A stretch of DNA of 64,000 nucleotides from Mycobacteroides sp. CBMA 271. Lineage in GTDB: Bacteria; Actinomycetota; Actinomycetes; Mycobacteriales; Mycobacteriaceae. Under the pieces are notes generated by a model. That model made no database searches. It saw only the letters and a list, made by a program, of their open reading frames with translations, and was not told the DNA's origin. Shown here piece after piece: positions 35,343 through 43,639 of the stretch. Where the stretch lies: assembly GCF_009729205.1 (NCBI RefSeq), contig NZ_VTHB01000001.1, forward strand, positions 806,001 to 870,000. Direction: 5' to 3'. Both the position numbers and the translations under genes were made by a program. The stretch's first letter is position 1. Each line of letters starts with the position of its first letter.

Positions 35343-35383
35343 GCTGAACTGGCTCAATGCCACCGACATCGAGCCAGTTCAGC
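35343..35383 (-). other. intercistronic stem-loop between diiron oxygenase and BVMO genes
   Basis: GCTGAACTGGCTC (35343-35355) and its exact complement (35371-35383) form a 13-bp stem with a 15-nt loop. It lies between two same-strand genes and lacks a T-run, so it may be an RNA-processing or attenuation element rather than a full terminator. Confidence 0.5.
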
Positions 35384-35408
35384 GTGAAGATGATTCGTTG
35401 GCGCGCGC

Positions 35409-36395
35409 TTACCGCGCCTTGATCTCGGCCAGAATGTCCTCCGGCATGGCGCGCGACATCCGCAACAGTCGGCCGGTGAATTTGCCGTCCAGGAAACCGA
35501 TCTCGTGCATGAAGCGCATCAGTGGCTCGGTAGCCCACGTCGCGTTCTCGCGATAGTGCGGCGATGTCAGGAAGGCGAACAATCCGCGCAGAGGATGAAT
35601 GCCCACCGACCGGTAGACCTTCGGGTTAACAAACACCGGATACACACCTATCACCGCCAGGGCGAAGACTGCGCGGTGGAATGCGTTGGAGATCGGCCCC
35701 CGCTCGGCGATCTGCCGCACCAATTCCTCACGCGCATAAGTAATGTGACGCGCTTCCTCGAGCACATGAATCTTCATCAGCTGGCGGGCATGCGGCTGCA
35801 CCGTCTCGTCCATCATCACTTCCCGCTGCCCGCGGTCCAGCACCTCCTCGACCAGCAGCAGACCACCGAGCCCCGAGGGGCCCCACGGCACCAGACCGAG
35901 GAGCCGGATGACGCGGGTCGCGAACCTGGGATAGGTATACGGCTCGACCCCCATCTTGTTCACCAAGCGGCCGAACATCGTGGAGTGCCGGGCTTCCTCG
36001 CCCACCTCGGTTAACGCGTAGCGGCCATGATCGGTCGCTCCCCCGTTCTGTTCGACGACCTGCCGCCACAGCATGGCGCTGAGGCCGGTCTCGACGTAAA
36101 TACCGAAGCTCAACACCGAACCGAGCTCATGGCGCGTCAGTTCGATGCGCTGTTCCTGAGTCAGCTTGTCCCACAGCTTGGTGCCGTACAGGGAAGTACG
36201 GCGCGGTGTGGCCCAGTACAACCCGGGCACCGCCGGAGCGTCCCAGTCGATGTCGACCTCGCCGTCGTATGCCCGATCCGCGGCCGAACGCAACAGTCGC
36301 TGAGCGGTCTTCTCGCGATCTCCCACGGACTTACCGCGCACTGACGAGGCGCCGGCCTCGTGAAGAGCCCTTGCTGGCTGGTCGATGGTCGTCAT
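35409..36395 (-). CDS. AurF-like diiron oxygenase
   Basis: A 328-aa helical protein with a complete set of predicted AurF-type diiron ligands: Glu102, Glu134/His137 (EVGEEARHS), Glu183, His210/Glu214/His217 (HVLEEARH). Their spacing matches AurF (p-aminobenzoate N-oxygenase: E101, E136, H139, E196, H223, E227, H230). AurF relatives oxidise amines or unactivated C-H bonds. Context suggests electrons from the KshB-like reductase. Start ATG 36395 has GGAGGGTGGG upstream. A conserved composite repeat lies at 36422-36441. Confidence 0.88.
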   Translation of the reverse strand: MTTIDQPARALHEAGASSVRGKSVGDREKTAQRLLRSAADRAYDGEVDIDWDAPAVPGLYWATPRRTSLYGTKLWDKLTQEQRIELTRHELGSVLSFGIYVETGLSAMLWRQVVEQNGGATDHGRYALTEVGEEARHSTMFGRLVNKMGVEPYTYPRFATRVIRLLGLVPWGPSGLGGLLLVEEVLDRGQREVMMDETVQPHARQLMKIHVLEEARHITYAREELVRQIAERGPISNAFHRAVFALAVIGVYPVFVNPKVYRSVGIHPLRGLFAFLTSPHYRENATWATEPLMRFMHEIGFLDGKFTGRLLRMSRAMPEDILAEIKAR

Positions 36396-36421
36396 TGATC
36401 CCACCCTCCAATTTTATACAT

Positions 36422-36441
36422 TACTTTAAGTATCCGTTACT
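36422..36441. promoter_or_regulatory. composite operator upstream of the diiron oxygenase gene
   Basis: TACTTTAAGTATCCGTTACT combines an 11-bp palindrome (TACTT-T-AAGTA) with an overlapping AGTA-N5-TACT dyad. The same layout recurs at 37523-37543 ahead of the paralogue and DUF4873 gene. Probably the site of one shared repressor or activator. Confidence 0.5.
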
Positions 36442-36501
36442 CTAAATACCGCTAACTGAGTGTTGTCTTCGTGCGCCGGTTTGTCAATCCCCCGCGCAAC
36501 G

Positions 36502-37485
36502 TCAACGAAGGCCGCAAGCCCCGAGAATCGCTCGCGCGGTGCCGGTTCTAAACATTCCCGCGCCCTCGGCGACGTCGAAATATCCCTGCAGCAGCACCGC
36601 GTTCCGGTGGCGAATGTTCTCGCTCCGGGCCGCCGCGCGTCGGCCCTTGCGCGGAGACAGACCGACGCCGACGTACGCCTGCGACCGGACCATCGACGAC
36701 GTCGTCAATACCGTCAGCGCCGCCAGCGATACGTCCGCCAAGGCCCCCGGCAGATATCTGCGGGCGTCCACGGCCCGGTACAGCTCGTCCTCGGCGAATT
36801 CAAGCTGGCGACGGCTGACCAGAACACAGATCTTTGCGACCTGCCGAACCACGGGCTGCGCCTGCTCGTCGGCCTCAAGCTCACACATCAGTTGATGAAT
36901 CAACCTGTGCAGCAGCAGAATAAAGCCGCGCCCCAAGGGGCCATGAGGAATCAGCGGAACACAGAAGCGCTGCAGGCGTTGCATGGCGACCGGAGCAGGT
37001 TGTAGCTCCAGCCCCGTCTTGTTGATCAGCCGCCCCACCATGGTGGCGTTGCGGCTGATATCACCGACGCTGGCCAGCAGAAAGCGTGTGTAATCGTCGG
37101 CCAAGGCGTTGCCTTCGATCACGTCGCGGAACATCAGCGACGCCAGTGCGCCCTGCGCGTCCACCACGAAACTCAGCAGGCCGACCAGCTCCCGGCGCGC
37201 CAATTCGCCCTGCTGCGCATCCGAAAGCGCTTCCCACTCCGGGGTGCCATAGAGCGATACCCGATGCGCGGCCAGCCAGTGCCTCCCCGACTCCAGGGGC
37301 GCGTCCCAGTCAATGTCCAGCTCGGGGTCGTAGTTGAACTCCGTCGCCTCCAAGAGCAGTCGGCGGGCCGTCTTGAGTCGATCGCCCACTCGACGGCGCC
37401 GTGTCGGCGCCTGGCCGTCGACAGTGGTGGCCAACGTGAATTCATAGTTGGCGTAGTTGATGTCTTTGTAACTGCTGGACGTCAC
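36502..37485 (-). CDS. AurF-like diiron oxygenase paralogue lacking all metal ligands (predicted pseudoenzyme)
   Basis: A 327-aa protein aligning along its length with the downstream AurF-like protein (for example DIDWDAPLESG...HRVSLYGT, MVGRLINKTG). Each of the seven predicted iron ligands is replaced: Gln111, Ile143, Asn146, His193, Cys220, Ser224, Gln227. The reading frame is intact, so it is not decay by frameshift. It may be a structural or regulatory partner of the active enzyme. GTG 37485 has AGAAGG 7 nt upstream. Confidence 0.85.
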   Translation of the reverse strand: MTSSSYKDINYANYEFTLATTVDGQAPTRRRRVGDRLKTARRLLLEATEFNYDPELDIDWDAPLESGRHWLAAHRVSLYGTPEWEALSDAQQGELARRELVGLLSFVVDAQGALASLMFRDVIEGNALADDYTRFLLASVGDISRNATMVGRLINKTGLELQPAPVAMQRLQRFCVPLIPHGPLGRGFILLLHRLIHQLMCELEADEQAQPVVRQVAKICVLVSRRQLEFAEDELYRAVDARRYLPGALADVSLAALTVLTTSSMVRSQAYVGVGLSPRKGRRAAARSENIRHRNAVLLQGYFDVAEGAGMFRTGTARAILGACGLR

Positions 37486-37522
37486 GTCACTGCCTTCTGG
37501 TTAACCGAAATTAAGGTACCCG

Positions 37523-37543
37523 TACCTGAAAGTATGGGGTACT
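37523..37543. promoter_or_regulatory. composite operator in the divergent pseudoenzyme/DUF4873 promoter
   Basis: A TACCTGAAAGTA segment overlaps AGTATGGGGTACT (37531-37543), the same TAC-YT-AAGTA plus AGTA-N5-TACT arrangement seen at 36422-36441. It lies between divergent genes and could control both. A small extra repeat, GGTAC-CC-GTACC, precedes it (37515-37526). Confidence 0.5.
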
Positions 37544-37621
37544 GTCCGTTACGAGTATGTGAGCGAGTCTGTCGGGGCCACCTCCCGATTGTCAAGAGGC
37601 AACCAATCCGAACGGAGAGTC

Positions 37622-37987
37622 ATGAGCCTTCCCCGACAGAGCGACACCAACAGCGTCTTTACCCACAGCCCGCACGACGATTCGGACTACATCGGCGAGG
37701 CCACAGTGATAGTTCGTGGCGCCGAGATCCCCGTCGAACTGGAATTAAAGGGGTACAGCGAGCCGATCGACGGCATATACCGCTGGATCGGCCGCATCAG
37801 ACCGAATGAACAACTGACTGCGATCGTCGGTAACGAGACGCGTGTAAACGCCACGATCCGCACTACACACAGCGCGCGAGATGCCTTCATCGGCGACCCT
37901 GATCCATGGAATCGATACCGAGTAATCGGGAAGAGCACCCCGCCGTTCCACGTGCCTACTGATCTCGCGGAAGTCGAAGCAGAATAA
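37622..37987 (+). CDS. DUF4873 domain protein
   Basis: A 121-aa soluble protein whose core (GEATVIVRGAEIPVELELKG...DGIYRWIGRIRP) matches the DUF4873 family, usually found fused to or beside flavin monooxygenases in actinobacteria. No catalytic motif is visible. ATG 37622 has GGAG upstream. It is divergent from the diiron paralogue and ends 12 nt from a convergent TetR gene. It is probably a substrate-binding or accessory part of the oxygenase cluster. Confidence 0.78.
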   Translation: MSLPRQSDTNSVFTHSPHDDSDYIGEATVIVRGAEIPVELELKGYSEPIDGIYRWIGRIRPNEQLTAIVGNETRVNATIRTTHSARDAFIGDPDPWNRYRVIGKSTPPFHVPTDLAEVEAE

Positions 37988-37999
37988 AGGCTTTCGCCG

Positions 38000-38563
38000 T
38001 CACTGGCGCCGAGAGCGGATAAGCGCCCGCAGCTCACACTCGATATCGCGCAGCGGCTGCACCGAATGAGATGCCTGCGCCTGCAGTAGCGCCCCTTCGA
38101 TCGCACTGACGGCCAGCGAGGCCAAGCTGTCGACGCCCTCCGTCACCCCCGAATCGCGGAAGGCCGCCGCCAGCTGGCCGCGCAGGGCGAGGAAGGCCTC
38201 ACTGGCGGCGGCCCGAATCCCCGCCTCGCCAGGACCAGCCAGCGCGGCGGCAGCGTGTGGACATCCGGTGTCGAAGTCGTGGGTCTCCAACTGATTGACC
38301 CACCACTTGATGAACTTGGAGAGCACGTACTCGGCGTCCCCGCGCGCCCGTAGCGCCTCGAGGAACCCAGTGGCGAGCCCCGTGGCTTCGTGCTCCGCCG
38401 CGACGATGAGCTGCGCCTTACCTGCCGGGAAATGCTGATAGATGGAGTTGCGCGCGGTACCGCTGCGTTTAAGGAGGTCGGCTAGGCCCGTGGCATGCAC
38501 TCCGCGCTCGCGCATCATGACGATCGCGCTATCGATTAGCCGCTCCCGCGGGCCTGGCGCCAC
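38000..38563 (-). CDS. TetR family transcriptional regulator
   Basis: A 187-aa TetR regulator (YxiF/AcrR-like subgroup) with HTH LADLLKRSGTARNSIYQHFP and a C-terminal domain containing the TetR_C motif DFDTGCPHAAAALAG. I chose GTG 38563 because GAGGAGG lies 5 nt upstream and this leaves the operator at 38583-38598 outside the gene; ATG 38599 would put it inside. It is divergent from the thioesterase gene and probably represses it and itself. Confidence 0.85.
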   Translation of the reverse strand: MAPGPRERLIDSAIVMMRERGVHATGLADLLKRSGTARNSIYQHFPAGKAQLIVAAEHEATGLATGFLEALRARGDAEYVLSKFIKWWVNQLETHDFDTGCPHAAAALAGPGEAGIRAAASEAFLALRGQLAAAFRDSGVTEGVDSLASLAVSAIEGALLQAQASHSVQPLRDIECELRALIRSRRQ

Positions 38564-38582
38564 GATGCCCTCCTCGTCGACA

Positions 38583-38633
38583 TGGACCAATCGGTCCATG
38601 TCCTGCTACCGTCGGTATGGACCAATCAGTCTA
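38583..38633. promoter_or_regulatory. tandem TetR operators
   Basis: TGGACCAATCGGTCCA (38583-38598) is a TGGACC-N4-GGTCCA dyad. TGGACCAATCAGTCTA (38618-38633) repeats it with three changes, 35 bp apart. They fill the space between the TetR gene and the thioesterase start, the expected place for an autorepressor. Confidence 0.7.
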
Positions 38634-38648
38634 CGCGGAAGGGTGGCT

Positions 38649-39089
38649 ATGACCACGGAAATCGAAAATCTGTCCGGGCTCGAACTGCTACAGAGCATGG
38701 GAGGAACGCCCGAGGCGATGCCGCCCATCTCGCGGCTACTCGGGATGCAGCTGGAGGAAATCACCTTTGGCTCCGTGTCGTTCAGCGTGGTGACCCGGCC
38801 CGAATTCGCGAACCCGCTGGGCACTCTGCACGGCGGCATCTGCGCGACACTGCTCGATTCGGTGATGGGCTGCGCCGTGCACTCCACACTGGAACCTGGA
38901 ATCGGTTACGGGACACTTGAACTCAAGGTCAACTATGTCCGCACCGTCCCCACCGACGGCGAGCGGCTGATCGCGACAGGCACGGTCTTGCATCCGGGCC
39001 GGCGGGTGGCGACCGCCGAGGGCAAGGTCGTGGACTCCCAGGGCCGACTGGTGGCGCACGGCACCACCACCGTCATGGTGTACCGCTGA
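38649..39089 (+). CDS. PaaI-type hot-dog thioesterase
   Basis: A 146-aa hot-dog protein with the thioesterase signature NPLGTLHGGICATLLDSVMGCA (Gly-rich turn, catalytic Asp) and the strand LELKVNYVRTVP. It hydrolyses acyl- or aryl-acyl-CoA; the exact substrate is unknown. ATG 38649 lies just after the TetR operators. Its stop overlaps the next start (TGATG). Confidence 0.88.
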   Translation: MTTEIENLSGLELLQSMGGTPEAMPPISRLLGMQLEEITFGSVSFSVVTRPEFANPLGTLHGGICATLLDSVMGCAVHSTLEPGIGYGTLELKVNYVRTVPTDGERLIATGTVLHPGRRVATAEGKVVDSQGRLVAHGTTTVMVYR

Positions 39090-39622
39090 TGGGGTCGGCA
39101 GAAGACTTCACGAGGGCCTCTGAAGCCGTCGAGAAACTCGTCGCAGGTATCCGCCCGGAGCAGTGGGACGCGCCGACACCATGCACCGAGTGGAACCTGC
39201 GGCAGCTCGTGGAGCATCTTGCCGAGGTGAACTACGCGCTCGCCGAACGCTTCGGCGGTCTCGGTGGCGGCGCCGAGAATGACCCGGCGGTCGCGTATCG
39301 CGCGTCGGCACAGTCGTTGAGTGACGCGCTGGCCCTTCCGGGTGTGCTTGAGCAGACCTATCCCGGCCCCTTCGCGAACACCACGGGCGATAGGCAGCTT
39401 CAGATCCGGATGGCCGACCTGATAACCCACGGGTGGGATCTGGCACAGGTCACCGGGCTTTCTGCGGACCTGCCCGGTGACCTCATCGAGAACGCGTTGG
39501 CTTTCGTCGAGCGGCTTGCTGGGGCCTTCGCGCGGTCCGGGAAGTTCGGCACCCCGCAGCCCGCCCCTGCGGATGCGTCCGCGCTCGACCGGCTGGCCGC
39601 ACTGAGTGGGCGGGTCGTCTAA
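39089..39622 (+). CDS. TIGR03086-type DinB/maleylpyruvate isomerase-fold protein
   Basis: A 177-aa four-helix protein with WDAPTPCTEWNLRQLVEHLAE at the start and ADLITHGWDLAQVTG in the middle. His in VEHL and THGWDL are the usual metal ligands. Family members act as thiol-dependent (mycothiol) enzymes, but for most no reaction is known. It is translationally coupled to the thioesterase gene. Confidence 0.85.
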   Translation: MGSAEDFTRASEAVEKLVAGIRPEQWDAPTPCTEWNLRQLVEHLAEVNYALAERFGGLGGGAENDPAVAYRASAQSLSDALALPGVLEQTYPGPFANTTGDRQLQIRMADLITHGWDLAQVTGLSADLPGDLIENALAFVERLAGAFARSGKFGTPQPAPADASALDRLAALSGRVV

Positions 39623-39626
39623 CTCT

Positions 39627-39688
39627 CGCCGAGAGTGAAGCTATTGCGGAATTTCGGCTGATTTCTCGCACTAGCTTCACGCTCGGCG
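39627..39688. repeat. 62-bp imperfect inverted repeat between convergent genes
   Basis: CGCCGAGAGTGAAGCTA (39627-39643) pairs with TAGCTTCACGCTCGGCG (39672-39688) with one mismatch, and the inner bases also show partial symmetry. It fills most of the gap between the DinB-like gene and htpX. It could be a bidirectional terminator or a dispersed palindromic element; other genome copies would decide. Confidence 0.6.
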
Positions 39689-39693
39689 CGCCG

Positions 39694-40566
39694 TCAGAAG
39701 CGGGCCATGGCCTCAAGGCGCGCAATGCGATCGGCCATCGGCGGGTGGGTCGAGAACAGCGAAGCCACCTTGTCGCCGGCCCGGAACGGGTTGGCGATCA
39801 TCAGGTGCGACTGGCTGGCAAGCTGGGGTTCCGGCGGCAGCGGCGCGGCCTGGATCCCGCCCGAAATCTTGCGCAGCGCCGAGGCCAGCGCCAACGGATC
39901 GCCGGTGAGCTCGGCACCGGACTGGTCGGCCTGATACTCCCGTGAACGCGACACCGCCATCTTCACCACCACGGCCGCAATCGGTCCCAACATCGACACC
40001 AGGAACAGGGCAAGGGGATTCGGACGGTTTTCGCCACCGCCGCCGAAGAAGTTCATGAACATCGCCATGTTGGCCAGACCCGAGATGACGGCAGCCAACG
40101 CGCCCGCCACACTCGAGATCAGGATGTCGCGGTTGTAGACATGCGACAGCTCGTGCCCCAGCACCGCGCGCAACTCACGCTCGCTGAGCAGCTCGAGAAT
40201 GCCCGTCGTGCAGCAGACCGCCGCGTTACGGGGATTACGGCCCGTCGCAAAGGCATTGGGCGCGTTGGTGTCGCTGATGTACAGCCGCGGCATGGGCTGG
40301 CGCGCGACGGTCGCCAACTCCCGGACGATCCGGTACATGGCGGGCTGCTGTAGCTCCGTCACCGGCTGGGCATGCATGGCGCGCAAGGCCAGCGTGTCGC
40401 TCTTGAAGTAGGCGTATGCATTCATGCCGACCGCAAACACAACGGCCAGTAGCAAGATGGTCTTACTGTGGAACAGCGAGCCGACGAACACGATCATCGC
40501 CGACATACCGCCCAGCAGCAGTACCGTCTTGAGCCCGTTGGCGTGGCTCGGTCCTGCCGTCGGCAT
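39694..40566 (-). CDS. htpX: membrane zinc metalloprotease HtpX
   Basis: A 290-aa M48B protease: two N-terminal membrane segments, the zinc motif HELSH in [13 protein letters not shown], a further hydrophobic pair and the third ligand Glu in [15 protein letters not shown]. It degrades misfolded membrane proteins. ATG 40566 has GGAAGG upstream and gives the usual length; the frame extends 9 codons further. It matches Rv0563 and sits beside the polyprenyl synthase as in M. tuberculosis. Confidence 0.95.
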   Translation of the reverse strand: MPTAGPSHANGLKTVLLLGGMSAMIVFVGSLFHSKTILLLAVVFAVGMNAYAYFKSDTLALRAMHAQPVTELQQPAMYRIVRELATVARQPMPRLYISDTNAPNAFATGRNPRNAAVCCTTGILELLSERELRAVLGHELSHVYNRDILISSVAGALAAVISGLANMAMFMNFFGGGGENRPNPLALFLVSMLGPIAAVVVKMAVSRSREYQADQSGAELTGDPLALASALRKISGGIQAAPLPPEPQLASQSHLMIANPFRAGDKVASLFSTHPPMADRIARLEAMARF

Positions 40567-40632
40567 AGCGTCCCTTCCGTCTACTTGGTTCACCCAAGCT
40601 AACGAAGCAGGGCACGCTCAGGTTCCGAGCAC

Positions 40633-41637
40633 TCAGCCGTGCCGGCGAACGGTGTATTCGATGAGCACACTCAGCGCGTCGCGGGCATCCCCTGGCGGCA
40701 ACTCGACAAGCTCGGCCTTGGCGCGGTCGGCGTAGTCGATGACGACGGCCTTGGCCTGGGCCAGCCCACCGGATGCGCGCAGCAGCGTCAGCGCCTCCTC
40801 CACCTCGGCATCATCGGTGATGGGTGCCGCCAGCAGCGTGCGTAGCCGATCGGCATCGGGTCCGGTGTCGCGCAGCGCGTAGAGCATCGGCAGCGTGTGC
40901 ACACCTTCGCGCAGGTCGGTTCCGGGTGTTTTACCCGACTCGTCGGTGAGGCTCTCGATGTCGATGATGTCGTCGGAGATCTGGAAGGCGGTGCCGACAA
41001 TTCCGCCTAGGCGGCTCATCCGTTCGATCTGCTCGTCATCGCACCGCGACATCATGGTCCCGAACCGGCCGGTCGCGGCGATCAGCGAGCCGGTCTTCTC
41101 GTGGATCACCTTGAGGTAGTGCTCGGTCTCGTCACCGCCCTCTGGCACCCCGACGGTTTCCCGCATCTGGCCGGTGACGAGCTCGGCGAAGGTCTCGGCC
41201 ACAATCCGCACCGCCGCCGGGCCCAGCTGGGACACCAGCCGTGAGGCGGTGGCCAGCAGATAGTCGCCGGCAAGGATGGCGACGTTGTTGCCCCAGCGGG
41301 CGTTGGCGCTGGGCACCCCGCGGCGCTTCTGCGCCTCGTCCATGACGTCGTCGTGGTACAGCGTGGCCAGGTGGATGAGCTCGCACACCGCACCGGCGAG
41401 AATTACCTCGTCATTGTCCGGATCGGGACCGGTTTGGGCGGAGAGCACCGTGAATAGCGGCCGGAACCGCTTGCCACCCGCGTGGAAAAGGTGCAGCACA
41501 GACTCCGTTAGTAGCGGGTCCGCCTGGCCCAGCTCGGTCACGATGAGCGATTCGATGGCGGCCAAATGGTCGCGCACCTTTGCAGCGAAGATGGGATTGC
41601 CGAGGTCAACTCCGGCCACCGTGGTCGAGTTACTCAC
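40633..41637 (-). CDS. grcC1: all-trans polyprenyl diphosphate synthase
   Basis: A 334-aa trans-isoprenyl diphosphate synthase with GGKRFRPL, the first Asp-rich motif LYHDDVMDEAQKRRG and the second ISDDIIDIES. It corresponds to Rv0562 (GrcC1) and likely makes the long prenyl tail for menaquinone, fitting the men genes that follow. The residues before the first Asp motif that set chain length cannot be translated to a product from sequence alone. It is divergent from menJ. Confidence 0.92.
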   Translation of the reverse strand: MSNSTTVAGVDLGNPIFAAKVRDHLAAIESLIVTELGQADPLLTESVLHLFHAGGKRFRPLFTVLSAQTGPDPDNDEVILAGAVCELIHLATLYHDDVMDEAQKRRGVPSANARWGNNVAILAGDYLLATASRLVSQLGPAAVRIVAETFAELVTGQMRETVGVPEGGDETEHYLKVIHEKTGSLIAATGRFGTMMSRCDDEQIERMSRLGGIVGTAFQISDDIIDIESLTDESGKTPGTDLREGVHTLPMLYALRDTGPDADRLRTLLAAPITDDAEVEEALTLLRASGGLAQAKAVVIDYADRAKAELVELPPGDARDALSVLIEYTVRRHG

Positions 41638-41657
41638 CGGTCCAACATACTGGGAAG

Positions 41658-42887
41658 GTGCAGACGTCAGCAGACCTGGTCGTCGTCGGTGCCGGACCAG
41701 CCGGATCGGCGGCCGCGGCGTGGGCGGCGCGCGCCGGGCATGAGGTGGTTCTGGTCGACTCAGCGGTGTTTCCCCGCGACAAGACCTGCGGCGACGGGCT
41801 GACCCCGCGCGCCGTCGAACAGCTTGAACTCCTGGGCCTGCGACCGTGGCTCGACGAACACATCCGATACCAGGGTCTGCGCCTACACGGATTTGGCGGA
41901 AATCTCGAAGTGCCCTGGCCCGGACCGTCTTTCGGCGGCACCGGCAGTGCGGTACGCCGCACCGAGCTGGACGACAAAATCCGGCAGGTGGCCGTGGAGT
42001 CCGGCGCCAAGATGGCCGAGTCCACCAAGGCCGTTGACGTGGAACGTGACTCGTCGGGTCGGGTGACGTCGGTGCGGGTACTCGACAACAGCGGACCCGG
42101 TGAAATCGCCTGTAAGAACGTCATCATCGCCGACGGCGTGCGCTCCACACTCGGGAAAGTCCTTGGCCGCGAATGGCATAAGGACACCGTCTACGCCGTC
42201 GCCGGGCGGGCGTACATCGACTCGGCACGCAGCGACGAGGAATGGATGACGTCGCATCTGGAGCTGCGCTCCCCCGAGGGAGACGTGCTCCCCGGATACG
42301 GCTGGATCTTCCCGTTGGGCGGTGGGCAGATCAACATCGGCGTCGGCGCACTCGCCACCTCCAAACGCCCCGCCGACGCGGCGCTGCGCCCGCTCATCGA
42401 GTACTACACCGAGCTGCGACGCGAGGACTTCGGCCTCACTGGCCGGCTGCAGTCAATCGCCTCGGCGCTGCTGCCCATGGGTGGCGCGGTGTCGGGGGTG
42501 GCGGGGCCCAACTGGATGCTGATCGGTGACGCGGCGGCATGCGTCAATCCGCTCAACGGCGAGGGCATCGACTACGGACTGGAGACCGGCCACCTTGCGG
42601 CCGAGGTGCTCGGCGCCGACGACTACTCGCAGCTGTGGCCGGAGCTGCTCCGGGAACGATACGGCCGGTCATTCTCGATCGCGCGACGTCTCGGTGGGCT
42701 GCTCACGCTGCCCCGTTTCCTGCCCGTCATGGGTCCGGTGGGCATGCGGTCGCAGGTGTTGATGCGGATCGCGGTGCGACTCATGGGCAATCTGGTCACC
42801 GACGAGGATCAGGACGTGATCGCGCGCGCCTGGCGAGTGGCAGGCGGCGGCTCACGCCGGCTCGATTCCCGGCCGCCCTTCAGCTGA
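41658..42887 (+). CDS. menJ: menaquinone isoprenyl reductase (geranylgeranyl reductase family)
   Basis: A 409-aa flavoprotein read from GTG 41658: FAD loop LVVVGAGPAGSAAAAW, the family motif FPRDKTCGDGLTPRAV, the middle ADGVRS and GDAAACVNPLNGEGIDY. It corresponds to Rv0561c (MenJ), which saturates one isoprene unit of menaquinone to MK-9(II-H2). CATACT 7 bases before the GTG and no spaced ribosome site suggest a leaderless transcript. A second copy of this family lies at 57226-58590. Confidence 0.93.
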   Translation: MQTSADLVVVGAGPAGSAAAAWAARAGHEVVLVDSAVFPRDKTCGDGLTPRAVEQLELLGLRPWLDEHIRYQGLRLHGFGGNLEVPWPGPSFGGTGSAVRRTELDDKIRQVAVESGAKMAESTKAVDVERDSSGRVTSVRVLDNSGPGEIACKNVIIADGVRSTLGKVLGREWHKDTVYAVAGRAYIDSARSDEEWMTSHLELRSPEGDVLPGYGWIFPLGGGQINIGVGALATSKRPADAALRPLIEYYTELRREDFGLTGRLQSIASALLPMGGAVSGVAGPNWMLIGDAAACVNPLNGEGIDYGLETGHLAAEVLGADDYSQLWPELLRERYGRSFSIARRLGGLLTLPRFLPVMGPVGMRSQVLMRIAVRLMGNLVTDEDQDVIARAWRVAGGGSRRLDSRPPFS

Positions 42888-42897
42888 GCGCTTCGAG

Positions 42898-43614
42898 CTA
42901 GATCGTCGCGACATGCAAGGCGACAATGCCGCCGGTGAGGTTGCGCCACCGCACATTCGACCATCCCGCCGTGAGGATCTGGTCGGCCAACGCCGCCTGA
43001 TCGGGCCAGGCCCGAATGGACTCGGCCAGGTACACATAAGCATCGGGATTGCTGCTGACGGCTCGCGCCACCTCCGGCAGCGTCTTCATCAGATACTCCA
43101 TATACAGCGTGCGGAACGGCCGGTTGACGGGCGTGGAAAACTCGCACACTGCAAGACGCCCACCGGGTTTGGTGACCCGAGCCATTTCCCGCAGCCCCTC
43201 GACGTGGTCGACGACATTGCGCAGACCGAAGCTGATGGTCACTGCGTCAAACGAGTGATCCGCGAACGGCAGCCGCGTCGCGTCCCCGGCGACCTTGGGC
43301 ACGTTGCGATGCGCACCCGCCTTGAGCATCCCGACCGAGAAGTCGGCCGCCACGCACCAGGCCCCAGACTGGGTGAGCTCAACCGTCGAAACCGCCGTCC
43401 CCGCGGCGATATCGAGCACCTTGTCGCCGGGCTTGAGCTTCAGCGACTCGCGGGTGGCGCGTCGCCAGAAGCGGTCCTGACCGAACGAGAGCACCGTGTT
43501 GGTGATGTCGTACCGTTTGGCCACCGCGTCGAACATGGACGCGACCGCGTGCGGGTCCTTCTCCAGGGTGGCGCGGTTCTTGGATGAGCCGCTTGGGCGA
43601 AGACCATCAGACAC
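42898..43614 (-). CDS. menG: demethylmenaquinone methyltransferase
   Basis: A 238-aa UbiE/MenG methyltransferase: [28 protein letters not shown] motif [15 protein letters not shown], and the UbiE block [13 protein letters not shown]. It adds the ring methyl in the last menaquinone step. GTG 43614 starts the protein (MSDGLRPSG). It is convergent with menJ and corresponds to Rv0558. Confidence 0.94.
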   Translation of the reverse strand: MSDGLRPSGSSKNRATLEKDPHAVASMFDAVAKRYDITNTVLSFGQDRFWRRATRESLKLKPGDKVLDIAAGTAVSTVELTQSGAWCVAADFSVGMLKAGAHRNVPKVAGDATRLPFADHSFDAVTISFGLRNVVDHVEGLREMARVTKPGGRLAVCEFSTPVNRPFRTLYMEYLMKTLPEVARAVSSNPDAYVYLAESIRAWPDQAALADQILTAGWSNVRWRNLTGGIVALHVATI

Positions 43615-43639
43615 AGGTTGACGGTACAGGGCCGACGCG

